Program-made: the position numbers and the translations under genes
In this document: piece by piece, positions 37,501 through 45,477 of the stretch
Layout of the letters: every line of letters begins with the position of its first letter
How positions within the stretch are numbered: the stretch's first letter is position 1
Notes under the pieces: model-generated
What the model saw: the letters and a program-made list of their open reading frames with translations, nothing else
Database searches by the model: none
Told to the model about the DNA's origin: nothing
From: Lachnospiraceae bacterium
Lineage (GTDB): Bacteria; Bacillota; Clostridia; Lachnospirales; Lachnospiraceae
NCBI GenBank assembly: GCA_017525525.1
Contig: JAFXSQ010000066.1
Span: forward strand, 1-64,000
Reading direction: 5' to 3'
DNA: 64,000 nt

Positions 37501-37604
37501 CGCTGTTTATCAGCGAGAGCACAAATATAACAGATAAGGTAGGAGCTGCTAGAAAACTATATATTGCAATATATAATCCGGACATAAACAATGTATTGTT
37601 TTAA
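31551..37604 (+). CDS. Giant prepilin with GLUG-like repeats (2017 residues)
   Basis: The largest gene in the window. The leader carries a 5-residue duplication, NKGFTNKGFTLVE; cleavage is expected at Gly23/Phe24, giving FTLVELIVVLVIMAIMLGLA with Glu at position 5. From about residue 720 to 1900 there are many GLUG-like segments: VGGFTGENLGVL, YTGGIAGYEGLGAV, YVGGFIGGVMGK, YTGGFVGAVAM, YTGGLVGENQGTI and LGGIAGASQGGEIEDCINVG. These predict a long beta-helix. GLUG repeats occur in secreted adhesins and IgA-peptidase-like proteins. Residues 60-700 are unique. No sortase signal or C-terminal anchor is seen, so incorporation through the pilin helix is the likely route to the surface. Confidence 0.9.
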   Translation: MRNKKSAQSHNENGNNKGFTNKGFTLVELIVVLVIMAIMLGLAAMGIFGWQDWSKMKQEQANAETIFLAAQNQLNEYAASGSLEKEVQSMISTSGDTYTVTEIVETAKTGNEEMEVLLGRIKSPEGTNYDWDELWSTSYGARVTDKSKYQGRIVSLRSRPEDYEKYLNQDPSLGDEQKLLFKLITSYIYDKSILNNAAIMIEFSPDAAQVFAVCYSDRVDSFKYGDTSGSDVSVMDRRETVLSDNFVGYYGVDTLAKAIKGKNKTRYDVAPGHFELRNEEVFYAAFCPEDQEEVFSGSSNIDYVINVYNPDIEETDRDAQKVMSLKFNIAGTDLPPVGIKGAQRENAMTAEATYYADGEPIQVPADEGVGTKNMTASFRVPVWMEWTSKGERVICFALDAADIQAQSVTYAEALLGSSFNGAAYAAEAFSQTYSFYRFGLNVDRVYLGMELYERIEAENETEGATSKQLMEEVISAKSDKPGVENPEGEYVTFNKVERGTNKTTYEISNGRHLYNIRFVEDYADKIPEVPTTIGQLAHNTDWHKKSMHEFVIKKNIDWKKFTARDMSDGVARENYFLDSYNKMGIKVEEDTVEIYAGIGLAGIDTQKAEFPSFRQLYGGNIFTQAVSYEDANDENGASYVISNLVLSTDANELYGLYGYETQQKNIASMDSSQSEDARKEKYDELALDRAKGIRPTGLFNINYGTISNITLDSHKVFGAYKVGGFTGENLGVLDKLLLKNEKNDSGKLDEVDEYMVGKLTSANKLIIPYFYGSNLNGSVRYYAIKYNNDDKKALREYLTDTLYGRNTSFIVGVQDVGGIVGYQKSMVTLSNSDAPKVTYNKLTNEAWVSGQAYLGGIIGRSIVIGGTETVKSDRYEEVSIPNNAMAYTTTGTTSLNLKPLKFADFNSDENYGRIQALPIYDRTGITSIDYSAPNTNGAYYIGGIAGMTSQNIETFSGDDGISLISCRSCSLYTDEELEEMGLTSGISDDSAVFDETRGMFCGGLVGYARYTRFTDCATDVPEERQKEDEHPYVFGWSFVGGFAGAAEGCVFETESGDKTINETNVVGKVLVGGIAGLLGRPSVYGKTNWKDIVELYQLDPQETDIATPADAADLPHTIQAKNIVNKGLTFAFGDNEGTTIGTNKGANKNMAWCGGICGYNAEQMENCDSLLSEYAKKQMLAIRSNIDGKIDYLGDRVGGLAGENNWVINGVSGNESRVNTIVIGENCVGGAVGYVDGKITDENDNIERSVKNVILKDGENGVSIAGEEIDDFKGSYIQGYDKYTGGIAGYEGLGAVFNDSVEITDSFIVHGKDYVGGFIGGVMGKANSFDTQFAGTLKAGQDKLQSVRGDGFYTGGFVGAVAMQSRKQKYFADLGKRVSVSGVSEVKGTYFTGGFGGAAILPRFTDQEHAVDISEYTVQNDKMSVSGRAFSGGYYGYYEVTESPTQEEYFIKLQNASEYHFGDDGEVASDVESTYSSMGITEKNYNNNYNSVPGRSYVNDVVNNMDIDLSDSKSDYVRVGSVTAGLYAGGLFGFVPRTQSLRISYNNKAAVEATDVMGLDVDKNSLCGGIIGKAGNNMVLDGCSNEGHIKSISDYFGSLTEVNNGVIINCTVKNAFPAADANSPGYDSGHEYKYVGGLCGYNQGTISGNIKVEGDSEYQVEGAYYTGGLVGENQGTILLSPEYRYPISVRSTKGAAGGICGISTFGSISCAYSVVTGGTEEEMALQKGLKSANPENKTTISAATYAGIIAGENKSDICGITFDNSEQTWIRIPADLNLQIKGDIATGAIAGLNNKETICYCENDLDITVPSGALGGIAGASQGGEIEDCINVGNLVSTEGVSGGIAGMTGEAAKINECANFGSADYSITRGDDTVTISCCIEAGGKTGDAFFANAGQAQLNYYISGVARYATEGEDPASTEDVIIDEAEEYYEQDVAVSVPVRLAVETQVGDDGDKFALHALIEQDGGYVPKRINATSISGVNPLFISESTNITDKVGAARKLYIAIYNPDINNVLF

Positions 37605-37636
37605 TAGCAGCGGCAAGGAAGAGGTAAAACGGGAAA

Positions 37637-38320
37637 GTGATTAAAAGCATTAAGAAAATCTACAATAAGGATAACAGTAATAAGGGCGTAGCTATGATCG
37701 TGTGCGTTACCATCATCGCGATTCTGGTTGTCTTTTGTTTCTCATTGCTTTTGGTAACTTATACGCTTTATGCTTCCCAGAACAAGAACCTGCAGAGTGA
37801 CAGGAACGCTGAGGCATGTAAGAGCTTAAGTACATCCATAAGGCAGGAACTTACAGAGAGCAGTGAGGAGAGCAACCTGTATAAGTACATCAGATATAAT
37901 GTGCTTCAGGAAAGCTGGCCGTTTTATGATGAGGGACAATCTGATCATCAGAAGGAGGATGCCTTCAGATATTTCAAGCTTGACAAGGCTAATTCGGCTG
38001 ATATAGGCGGTTATCCGGGTGAGATAGAGATATGTATGTATTGGAAACAATCGGACGAACTTATGTCACAGAAGGTAAAAAATGAATCGGGTGAAGTGGA
38101 AACGAGGATGGTTCCGGCCACCAGAGGAACGAGGCTTTTTGTGGTTGTTACCTGTCGCTCCGGAAGTCAGAGTTACTCGATCACGACAGAGTACAGACTT
38201 GCGTTGAGCAGGAAGAATACGAGCCTTAGAACAGTATCGGAGGTTCCGGATATCAATCCTTTCGGTAACTCAATCAATACTAAAGAAACCTGGAAATGGA
38301 AATATGTCGGAAGCGAGTAG
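37637..38320 (+). CDS. PilX-like minor prepilin
   Basis: The 227-residue protein starts with a GTG preceded by GGGAAA, has a basic leader, a candidate cleavage site Gly17/Val18 (SNKGVAMIVCV) and a long hydrophobic helix. Mature position 5 is Val, not Glu. PilX/GspK-like minor pilins commonly lack Glu5 and start a pilus tip complex, which fits the following PulI- and PilW-like genes. The sequence after the helix has a conserved QSDRNAEACKSLS segment like PilX. Confidence 0.8.
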   Translation: MIKSIKKIYNKDNSNKGVAMIVCVTIIAILVVFCFSLLLVTYTLYASQNKNLQSDRNAEACKSLSTSIRQELTESSEESNLYKYIRYNVLQESWPFYDEGQSDHQKEDAFRYFKLDKANSADIGGYPGEIEICMYWKQSDELMSQKVKNESGEVETRMVPATRGTRLFVVVTCRSGSQSYSITTEYRLALSRKNTSLRTVSEVPDINPFGNSINTKETWKWKYVGSE

Positions 38321-38328
38321 GTGGTAAT

Positions 38329-38883
38329 GTGATCAGGAGATTGAGAAAACACAATTATAATAATGGAACGACCATGGTTGAAACTCTTGTCGCATTTACT
38401 GTGCTTGCGATTGTTCTTACCATGCTATTTAAGGTGGTTCAGTTTTCAAACAGGCTTAGGATACTTGCGGTTGATTCCGCTCAGATGAACAGTATGTTTA
38501 TGAGGGAGATATATAAGTATGACGATAAGATAGACCAATCGGACGAAGGATTCGTGAAGATAACAAAGTTTGTTCCGGGTAAGGTGTCAAAGGACGGTAA
38601 CAGCCCGGCAAAACTTGCCTTCGTGTTGGATGTCGGAGAAGGAAAAACCGATATTGATAGAAATTACGGTAAGGCGAGCATACCTGATATGAATGCTTTC
38701 AAGACCAATCCGCCAAGGTTTTTGCTCAATGGAATTGGTGCAAAGAGCTATGAGTGCACCGATGATGTGATTGAAAACGAGCAGATTGCCGCACCTGTGG
38801 TAGTTAATTTCTATTATGAGACGCCGGTGAAAGAAACCAATCCCGGTGAGAGCGGGGATGAGACTTCAGGTGAGACGCCGTAA
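38329..38883 (+). CDS. Minor prepilin (PilV/GspI-like)
   Basis: The 184-residue protein has a short basic leader, cleavage Gly13/Thr14 and TTMVETLVAFTVLAIVLTML with Glu at position 5. The GTG start at 38329 follows AGGTGG and gives a leader of normal size; the ATG at 38296 would overlap the previous gene by 25 bp and add an implausible cysteine-containing leader. The tail is Glu/Gly/Thr-rich (PGESGDETSGETP). Confidence 0.82.
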   Translation: MIRRLRKHNYNNGTTMVETLVAFTVLAIVLTMLFKVVQFSNRLRILAVDSAQMNSMFMREIYKYDDKIDQSDEGFVKITKFVPGKVSKDGNSPAKLAFVLDVGEGKTDIDRNYGKASIPDMNAFKTNPPRFLLNGIGAKSYECTDDVIENEQIAAPVVVNFYYETPVKETNPGESGDETSGETP

Positions 38884-38903
38884 AGTATAAAAGGAATGGT
38901 TTT

Positions 38904-39662
38904 ATGATTGACAGAGCAGAGCAAATACGGAATAAGAGACGAAATAAAGGCAGCACGCTGGTTGAGCTGGTTGTTTGCTTTGCGTTGCTCGGGATATTTA
39001 TGAGTGCGTCTGCTGTTGTTATTTCAAATGTAGCAAATATCTATTTCGATGCAAAGGGCGAGACCTATGCAAGGCAGGTGTCGGACATAGTTATGAGAAA
39101 GATTACTGCAGAGATTGAAGGTGCAAGAATTACAGCGGATGATGCGTCAACTCATCCGGCCATATATAGGACTGAGGAAGACGCTGATGCCGAATACAGA
39201 TCGGGGTATAAGATAGACCTCTATGACAGGACCGATACGCACATTCAGATGTACGAAGAGAATGGCCTTCTTAAGATAAAGTATTTTCCGATAAATATGG
39301 ACTTAGAGGTCGGAGAAGACGGATATGAAGACAGATATGAACAGACCATTTGGAGCTTTGATGAAAGTGTGTACCAGGGCTTTGAGATAGAGGAGTTGAG
39401 GTTTGTTCCGGCCAATCAGGGAATAACTCCGGGTGAGATAAATGAAAACGAAGTAAGCCAGGCGGCAGGTATTTCAACAGTAGACTATGATGCATCCGAA
39501 GAAGATCCGGATTACCCGGGCAATGTGATAGGAGTATATCTTACACTGAAGAGTCCACTTTACGGGGAATTCTACTACTACAAATATGTAAGGATGTATA
39601 ATCTTGATGATAATGCAGCGAGAAACTATAAAGTAAGGCTTCTTACGGAAGAGAGAGACTAA
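38904..39662 (+). CDS. Minor prepilin (PilW/GspJ-like)
   Basis: The 252-residue protein has cleavage Gly16/Ser17 (RRNKGSTLVELVVCFALLG) with Glu at position 5. A helix follows, then a beta-rich domain with the long acidic stretches usual for this cluster. Position after the PilX- and GspI-like genes matches the order of minor pilin operons that prime pilus assembly. The ATG follows AAGGAATG. Confidence 0.85.
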   Translation: MIDRAEQIRNKRRNKGSTLVELVVCFALLGIFMSASAVVISNVANIYFDAKGETYARQVSDIVMRKITAEIEGARITADDASTHPAIYRTEEDADAEYRSGYKIDLYDRTDTHIQMYEENGLLKIKYFPINMDLEVGEDGYEDRYEQTIWSFDESVYQGFEIEELRFVPANQGITPGEINENEVSQAAGISTVDYDASEEDPDYPGNVIGVYLTLKSPLYGEFYYYKYVRMYNLDDNAARNYKVRLLTEERD

Positions 39663-39664
39663 CT

Positions 39665-40129
39665 ATGGCAGACGAAATATCTTATTCCAACAATTCGGCA
39701 TATATACCGATACATAAGCACAGAAAGAGGATGATTACCCTGACGGTTATCATATGTGCGATCATCCTTGTGGCATGTTGCTTCGTTGCGTTTCTTATAT
39801 TTAAGATCAACGGCAACGGGCGCTTTGCACTTCGTGAAGCCAAGAATATCAGGCTTGCGCTTGTTGCGACGGACATAGAACTTTATCCTTCGGGCAATAC
39901 GATTTATGCACCGGAGAGAGCAAGCGGACTTACACCGGGGGTTATAGATTCGGTTAAAAGGCTTGCGGATGTGAACGGGGAGCTTATGCTCGTATCTTAC
40001 GATAAGGTTAATCGTGAGATCAGGAGGATGACATACAAGACAGACAGATATCTGGTAACCTATGTTGCTTCCGACGATGGGAAGGAAAGCTGGGAAGTGG
40101 ATTATCTGTGGAAGATTCTTGATTATTAA
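39665..40129 (+). CDS. Unknown single-pass membrane protein of the pilus locus
   Basis: The 154-residue protein has a basic N-terminal cytoplasmic part (IHKHRKRM), one transmembrane helix near 24-47 and an extracytoplasmic domain of about 100 residues. It has no prepilin cleavage motif and no lipobox. It starts 2 bp after the PilW-like gene, so it belongs to the operon. A PilP-like or assembly-platform accessory role is possible but unsupported by motifs. Confidence 0.75.
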   Translation: MADEISYSNNSAYIPIHKHRKRMITLTVIICAIILVACCFVAFLIFKINGNGRFALREAKNIRLALVATDIELYPSGNTIYAPERASGLTPGVIDSVKRLADVNGELMLVSYDKVNREIRRMTYKTDRYLVTYVASDDGKESWEVDYLWKILDY

Positions 40130-40155
40130 GATTCTTCGCTACGCTCAGAATGACA
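40129..40155 (-). repeat. Short GTCATTCTGAGCGAAG-type repeat inside the pilus operon
   Basis: AGATTCTTCGCTACGCTCAG followed by AATGACA lies directly after the stop codon of the preceding gene, between the prepilin block and pilC. Confidence 0.8.
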
Positions 40156-40202
40156 CAGTGAAGATTATTACTTGAAATAAAACCGTACAGGGGAGGTATG
40201 GT

Positions 40203-41405
40203 ATGGCAGCATACAGGTACAAAGCAAAAGACGAGCAGGGTAAGACTTTCTCGGGCACGATGAATGCCGTGAGTGAGCAGGACCTGCACGAGAAGCTCAA
40301 AGGTGACGGCAAATACCTTATTGAAGCGAAAGAGCAGAAGGGTAAGGTCAGGACCAAGAAGCTGAGGGCCGACAAGCTTTCGGAATTCTCTAGGAACTTG
40401 AGCAAGCTCATTAAGGCCGGTATAACCTTGGTTAAAGCCTTGAGAATCATCTCCGAGGATGAGTCAATCAAGCCTCAGGAGAGGGAGATTTACACGGAGG
40501 TCTTAAAGAATGTCCGGCAGGGCATGACCTTATCGGATGCGTTGATGGAGCAGGGCGATACATTTCCCAATCTGTTCATCAATATGATGAGAAGCTCCGA
40601 GAATGCCGGCAACATGGATACTGTCGCCGAGGAGATGGCAGAGTATTACAGCAAGGAGCACAGATTAAACCAGAAGGTCAAGAGCTCCATGACATATCCG
40701 AAGATACTCGGAGTGCTGATAGTTGTGGTCGTTATAGTGATTATGGGCTTCGTGCTGCCGCAGTTTGATTCGCTGTTCGCGCAAATGGAATCGCTACCGA
40801 CTGCGACTAAAATACTGATGGGCCTGAGTGATTTCGTGTCGCATAAGTGGTATGTGCTGATATTCGCGGCAGTTGTTCTGTATATAGCGTTAAAGCTTGT
40901 GTTCTCGATACCCAAAGTAAAGTATTACAAGGACAAGTTCGAGATACACATGCCGGTGCTCGGCAAGCTTAAGAAGATTATATATACGGCAAGGTTCGCA
41001 AGAACTCTTTCGAGCCTTTACTCGGCGGGTATTTCAATTCTGACCTGCCTTCAGATAGCGAAGACTACCATAGGCAATACTTATATAGAGAGCCAGTTTG
41101 ATGATCTTATCGCGGCGATTCGTTCCGGTGAGACATTGTCTACAGCGTTAGACAGAGTGGACGGCTTTACAAAGAAGCTTTCATCTACCGTTATGGTCGG
41201 GGAGGAGACAGGCTCGCTTGATTCCATGCTTATCTCCATAGCGGATCAGATGGATTACGAGTCGGAGATAGCCATAGGCAAGATGGTGGCCATGCTCGAG
41301 CCGCTTATGATAGTGGTTATGGCGGTAATAGTCGGGTTTATCATGATTGCGGTTATACAGCCAATTTACGGCTCATATCAGTCAATTGCCGGTTCGGTAG
41401 GATAA
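40203..41405 (+). CDS. pilC: Type IV pilus inner-membrane platform protein PilC
   Basis: Integral membrane platform on which PilB acts to insert pilins. The 400-residue protein has the expected cytoplasmic start (YRYKAKDEQGKTFSG), two GspF domains (about 66-190 and 270-395) with the conserved FPNLFINMMRSSENAGNM and VMVGEETGSLDSML blocks, and three transmembrane segments. The ATG at 40203 follows GGGGAGG. Followed at 18 bp by the pilM-pilN fusion gene. Confidence 0.95.
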   Translation: MAAYRYKAKDEQGKTFSGTMNAVSEQDLHEKLKGDGKYLIEAKEQKGKVRTKKLRADKLSEFSRNLSKLIKAGITLVKALRIISEDESIKPQEREIYTEVLKNVRQGMTLSDALMEQGDTFPNLFINMMRSSENAGNMDTVAEEMAEYYSKEHRLNQKVKSSMTYPKILGVLIVVVVIVIMGFVLPQFDSLFAQMESLPTATKILMGLSDFVSHKWYVLIFAAVVLYIALKLVFSIPKVKYYKDKFEIHMPVLGKLKKIIYTARFARTLSSLYSAGISILTCLQIAKTTIGNTYIESQFDDLIAAIRSGETLSTALDRVDGFTKKLSSTVMVGEETGSLDSMLISIADQMDYESEIAIGKMVAMLEPLMIVVMAVIVGFIMIAVIQPIYGSYQSIAGSVG

Positions 41406-41423
41406 CAGAGGGGAGAGAAAACG

Positions 41424-42887
41424 TTGAGTACAGTAATATACATATCCAATAAACAGATACAGATAGTCTCGGCGAAGGGCTCCGGCATGAGCGCAAGGCC
41501 TTCGGCGGCTTACATACTGCCGTCACCTGAGGGAAGCGTTATCAACGGTATAGTCATGGATCCTGATTCGCTGGTTGCTTTCTTTAAGGAATTCTTTGAG
41601 CAGAGCAAGCTTCCGACTAAGGATGTTACCTTGGTTATAAACAGCAGCAAGATTGCGGGCAAGCGTATAGAAATGCCTGCGATGAATCCTAAGAAGACCT
41701 TTGAATTCGTGACAAGGGAGTTCAACGACATCGACCGTGAGGAGATAGTTCCGGTGTTTGCATATACAACTCTTACCGCAGAGAAGGGCAGCAAGGTAAA
41801 GAGGGTTTACGCCGAGACGGTTGATGCGGATTTCATAAAGGATTATATAGACATCTTCAGTGAGATAGGCGTTACATTGAAGGGCATCTATTCGAGTGAA
41901 GGCACCATGATCAAGATGATTGAGCAGACCGCCGGAAAGCGCGGCAGGACCTTCGTGGTGCAGATTGCAGACGACAACATCCTTACAAATGTTCTCTGGG
42001 TCGACGGAAGCTTCTATTATTACTCGAGTCAGAGATGCTTTTCAGATCCGGGCACCGGTGAGTATATGGAGGAGTGCGTGAGGTCTCTTTCACAGCTCAC
42101 TCAGTTCATGAAGGCGAATCAGATTGAGTCGCCAATAGAGAATATCTATGTGGGCGGTATGGGAAACTTAGACCTTAATACATACCAGATACTTACCCAG
42201 AGCTCCCGTATAGAGGCAAATGTAGAGTACTTCGACTGTGGACTTTCGGGTAAGGTAGGGCAGCAGTTCGACCTGACGACGGTTCTGCCGGCGCTTGCAG
42301 GTCTGTTCGGACAGGAAAAGACCAGTAACATGCTTACCAATTACTCGGTCAAGAAGTCCGAAAAACAGGTGGATGCTTTCTGGAAGAAGAGCTTTATCCT
42401 GATAGGCGCTGTTGCCGGAATTATGATAATTCTTACGGCATGGGCCATCTTCAACAAGCTTTCCACAAGCAGGAAGCTTGACGAGGTGAAGGAGTACAAT
42501 GAAAGCCCTGCGGTTCAGATGCAGCTTGCGGCTTACAAGGTGGCGGTTGAGACCATAGCCACGGAGAGCGACAGATACGCAAGCTACAGCAACATCAAGA
42601 ATGCGGTTGAGACCTATCCTATATTTAACAATAATCTTATCTACCCCATTGAGGAATGCGCGGCGGGGTATGCAACCATAGAAATCACAAGCTTCGACGC
42701 CGTGGCCGGGGTTTTGAGCTTTACGGCAAACTCAGACAAGGTTGACGACATCAACAAATTCGTCGCCCGTCTTCAGGAGAATCCGATATTCAGTTCTGTA
42801 TCCTACACCGGATACAGCCTGAACAGCACGGATAATACCTGGGACATACATGTATCCTGCACACTTGCAGAGAGCGCGGGAAGGTAG
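41424..42887 (+). CDS. PilM-PilN fusion protein
   Basis: The 487-residue product has an N-terminal actin-like PilM part (about 1-300; VTLVINSSKIAGKRIEMPAM, VEYFDCGL) and a transmembrane helix near 323-346. The extracytoplasmic PilN-like part ends in a ferredoxin-like segment (DKVDDINKFVARLQENPIF). PilM and PilN are normally separate proteins joined by PilN's short cytoplasmic tail; here they are one chain, as in GspL. The start is TTG at 41424 after GGGAGAG. PilO follows 7 bp later, as expected. Confidence 0.88.
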   Translation: MSTVIYISNKQIQIVSAKGSGMSARPSAAYILPSPEGSVINGIVMDPDSLVAFFKEFFEQSKLPTKDVTLVINSSKIAGKRIEMPAMNPKKTFEFVTREFNDIDREEIVPVFAYTTLTAEKGSKVKRVYAETVDADFIKDYIDIFSEIGVTLKGIYSSEGTMIKMIEQTAGKRGRTFVVQIADDNILTNVLWVDGSFYYYSSQRCFSDPGTGEYMEECVRSLSQLTQFMKANQIESPIENIYVGGMGNLDLNTYQILTQSSRIEANVEYFDCGLSGKVGQQFDLTTVLPALAGLFGQEKTSNMLTNYSVKKSEKQVDAFWKKSFILIGAVAGIMIILTAWAIFNKLSTSRKLDEVKEYNESPAVQMQLAAYKVAVETIATESDRYASYSNIKNAVETYPIFNNNLIYPIEECAAGYATIEITSFDAVAGVLSFTANSDKVDDINKFVARLQENPIFSSVSYTGYSLNSTDNTWDIHVSCTLAESAGR

Positions 42888-42894
42888 GTGACGG

Positions 42895-43746
42895 ATGATG
42901 CAGACACAGATGACAGAGAGAGATAAAAGACTTATAGTTATGCTTTCGATAATTGTCCTTGTTGTAGGCTTCGGCTGGTGGGGCATACGCCCGGCGTTGA
43001 AGGCAAACAAGGAAATGAAGGAGGAGCTTGAACAGCAGGAGAGCGAGCGTGAGATAAATGAGATGAAGCTTGCCAATCTTCCGATGTACGAAGCGGAAGC
43101 AGCGAGCTATGAAGAGCTTATTGCCGAAGAGAGAGTTAACTTCTTCCCTATTATGGCGTCTAATGAGATAGACAGATACTTTACGGATATGATACTCTCC
43201 AAGGGACTTTCGTCTTACGACTTGACCATAAAAGTCGGAGCGGAGCCGGTGCCGGTTGAGCCTTATCAGTATTCAAAGCTTGCGGATCAGGTTGCCTTGG
43301 AGGCTATCGAGCTTGAATTGGGGAACACCTTAAGCACTGATGAAAACAGTAAAGAAAGCGAGGATAGTGAGGACAGTGAGGACAGCGAGTCATCGGGAGA
43401 TGGGTTAGAGGATCCCTTTGCATATACATCTTCCCTGGCGTTTAATTCAGAGATATACGGCGTAGATGTGACCTTAAGGCTTGCGGGAGATATAGACAAG
43501 CTAAAAGCGCTTATAGAGGAACTTTCAACCTCGGAGAAAAAGCTGCTTGTGAGAAACTGCGTGTGGAGCGAGGAGATATCCATGGTCAATGATTACAGCG
43601 GTTACTCAAGCAGCGATGATGAGGAAGAGGACGAGGATGATGCTCCGGTTGCACTCATGAAGTCCACGACTGTATTGAATATAAATCTGACCATGTATAT
43701 GTGCGATCAGACAGACAATAGTGAGAATGCTTCAGCTGATGAATAA
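42895..43746 (+). CDS. PilO-like assembly protein
   Basis: The 283-residue protein has one N-terminal transmembrane helix (about 15-33) and a coiled coil (ALKANKEMKEELEQQESERE). An extracytoplasmic domain follows, with two ferredoxin-like halves separated by an acidic, serine-rich insert (about 147-170, SEDSEDSEDSESSGDG). Another acidic patch lies near 243-252. Topology and location after the PilN part fit PilO, the alignment partner of PilN; direct motif support is weak because PilO is poorly conserved. Confidence 0.82.
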   Translation: MMQTQMTERDKRLIVMLSIIVLVVGFGWWGIRPALKANKEMKEELEQQESEREINEMKLANLPMYEAEAASYEELIAEERVNFFPIMASNEIDRYFTDMILSKGLSSYDLTIKVGAEPVPVEPYQYSKLADQVALEAIELELGNTLSTDENSKESEDSEDSEDSESSGDGLEDPFAYTSSLAFNSEIYGVDVTLRLAGDIDKLKALIEELSTSEKKLLVRNCVWSEEISMVNDYSGYSSSDDEEEDEDDAPVALMKSTTVLNINLTMYMCDQTDNSENASADE

Positions 43747-43791
43747 GAGGCGGAAGAAGAATCTTATAAAACAGGGGAGTAAAACAAGACT

Positions 43792-45477
43792 ATGGAATTA
43801 AAAAGAAACAACGCCATCAGAATAGGAGATGTGCTTAAGGAGTTCGGCTATGTAACCGACGAGCAGATAGGCGAGGCGATAGCCTACCAGAAGGAGAATA
43901 AGGGTGTTCTGCTCGGCGGTGCGCTGATTGCTCTCGGGTTCATAAACGAGCGTCAGATGCTTGATGCCCTCGGCCGAAGGCTTGACCACGAGGTTGTAAA
44001 TGTGGGTGACCTTACGGTTGACATCAAGGTTGTGGAGAAGATCCCCAAGGCCCTCGCCGAGAAGTACTGCATGCTTCCTTACGCGGAGGACGAGCAGTCC
44101 CTTTATCTTCTGGTAAATGATCCGCTGAACTTCTACGGTATAGAGGATATCCGTCAGATAACCGGTGCCCATTTGGAGATAAAGCTTTGCGAAAAGGCAC
44201 AGCTCGAGAATGCGATACAGTACTACTATTCCGAGGTCAGCGCAAGAAAGGCTGCGGACAAGGCTGCTAAGAATTCGAGCTTTACAGAGGAGATAGTCGA
44301 GGTCAATGTTGAGGATGCCGATGACGACACTCCTATCATCAACCTTTTAAACAGCCTTATCATAAGAGCCTACAACTCAAATGTATCGGATGTGCACATC
44401 GAACCCTTCGAGACCCACACCTCGGTCCGTATGCGTATGGACGGTGTCATAACCGACATCATGCAGCTCCAAAAGAGCATACACAATTCACTTATCGCCC
44501 GTATAAAGATACTTGGTGATCTGGACATAGCGGAGCGCCGTATCCCGCAGGACGGACACTTCAGGACGAGCATAGAGGGAACGAGCTTAAACATCCGTGT
44601 GTCCGTTATCCCCACAGTATTTGGAGAAAAGGCGGTCTTGAGGCTTCTTGCTTCGGCGGCGACCATAGATAATTCCGGTACATTTGGTATGAAGGAAAAG
44701 AATTATCAGCTTGTGTCGAAGATGCTCAACTCGCCGAACGGCATCATATACGTGACGGGACCTACCGGTTCAGGTAAGTCTACCACGCTCTACATGATAC
44801 TTGAAGCCCTGTCGAAGAGGGCGGTGAATATATCAACCATAGAAGACCCTGTGGAGAAGAATGTGGCGAAGCTCAACCAGATGCAGGTGAACAACACTGC
44901 GGGACTTACCTTCGAGGTTGGATTAAGAGCTCTGCTCCGTCAGGATCCGGATATCATCATGGTAGGTGAGACGCGTGACAACGAGACTGCGGCAATTTCC
45001 GTCAGAGCGGCTATCACGGGTCACCTGGTTCTTTCCACGCTCCACACCAACGATGCCGCATCCTCTGTCGTCAGACTTGTGGACATGGGCATAGAGCCTT
45101 TCATGCTTGCGAATTCACTCGTCGGAGTTATAGCCCAGAGGCTTGTGAGAAAGGTGTGTCCTTTCTGCTCCACCTGGGGGGAGATGACCGACCGGGAGGC
45201 AGACATAGCAGGCAAGCGCTTTCCGCAGGTTAAGCACGCTGTAGGCTGCGCCCAGTGCAACAACACCGGTTACAAGGGACGTATATCGATCCATGAGATC
45301 CTGCCTATAGACAAGCCAATCAGAGCCATGATCTCGGCAAATGCAACCGCTGAAGAGATCAAGGACTACGGCCGTAAAGAACTCGGCATGCTTACCCTGA
45401 AGGAGAGTGCTCTTGAGCTTGTGGAGGAGGGCATGACCACGGTGGATGAGCTTGTGAAGGTTGCGTACTACGACTAA
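43792..45477 (+). CDS. pilB: Type IV pilus assembly ATPase PilB
   Basis: Hexameric motor for pilus extension. The 561-residue protein has Walker A GPTGSGKSTT near 323, the Asp box and Walker B region LLRQDPDIIMVGETRD near 384-399, the His box (HLVLSTLHTNDA), and a four-cysteine zinc site (CPFC, CAQC) near 456-490. Residues 1-145 form an N-terminal MshEN-like domain with two repeats (RIGDVLKEFGYVTDEQ then LGGALIALGFINERQ), a fold that binds cyclic di-GMP in some PilB/MshE proteins. No pilT gene is in the window. Confidence 0.96.
   Translation: MELKRNNAIRIGDVLKEFGYVTDEQIGEAIAYQKENKGVLLGGALIALGFINERQMLDALGRRLDHEVVNVGDLTVDIKVVEKIPKALAEKYCMLPYAEDEQSLYLLVNDPLNFYGIEDIRQITGAHLEIKLCEKAQLENAIQYYYSEVSARKAADKAAKNSSFTEEIVEVNVEDADDDTPIINLLNSLIIRAYNSNVSDVHIEPFETHTSVRMRMDGVITDIMQLQKSIHNSLIARIKILGDLDIAERRIPQDGHFRTSIEGTSLNIRVSVIPTVFGEKAVLRLLASAATIDNSGTFGMKEKNYQLVSKMLNSPNGIIYVTGPTGSGKSTTLYMILEALSKRAVNISTIEDPVEKNVAKLNQMQVNNTAGLTFEVGLRALLRQDPDIIMVGETRDNETAAISVRAAITGHLVLSTLHTNDAASSVVRLVDMGIEPFMLANSLVGVIAQRLVRKVCPFCSTWGEMTDREADIAGKRFPQVKHAVGCAQCNNTGYKGRISIHEILPIDKPIRAMISANATAEEIKDYGRKELGMLTLKESALELVEEGMTTVDELVKVAYYD

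Noticed and set aside
31551-37604. Autotransporter or sortase-anchored adhesin instead of a prepilin
   Set aside because: No Sec signal with AxA site, no LPXTG and no beta-barrel; the N-terminus is a clear KG/FTLVE prepilin signal.
39665-40129. Additional prepilin
   Set aside because: It has a transmembrane helix but no Gly cleavage site followed by a Glu5 helix, and its leader is not of prepilin type.
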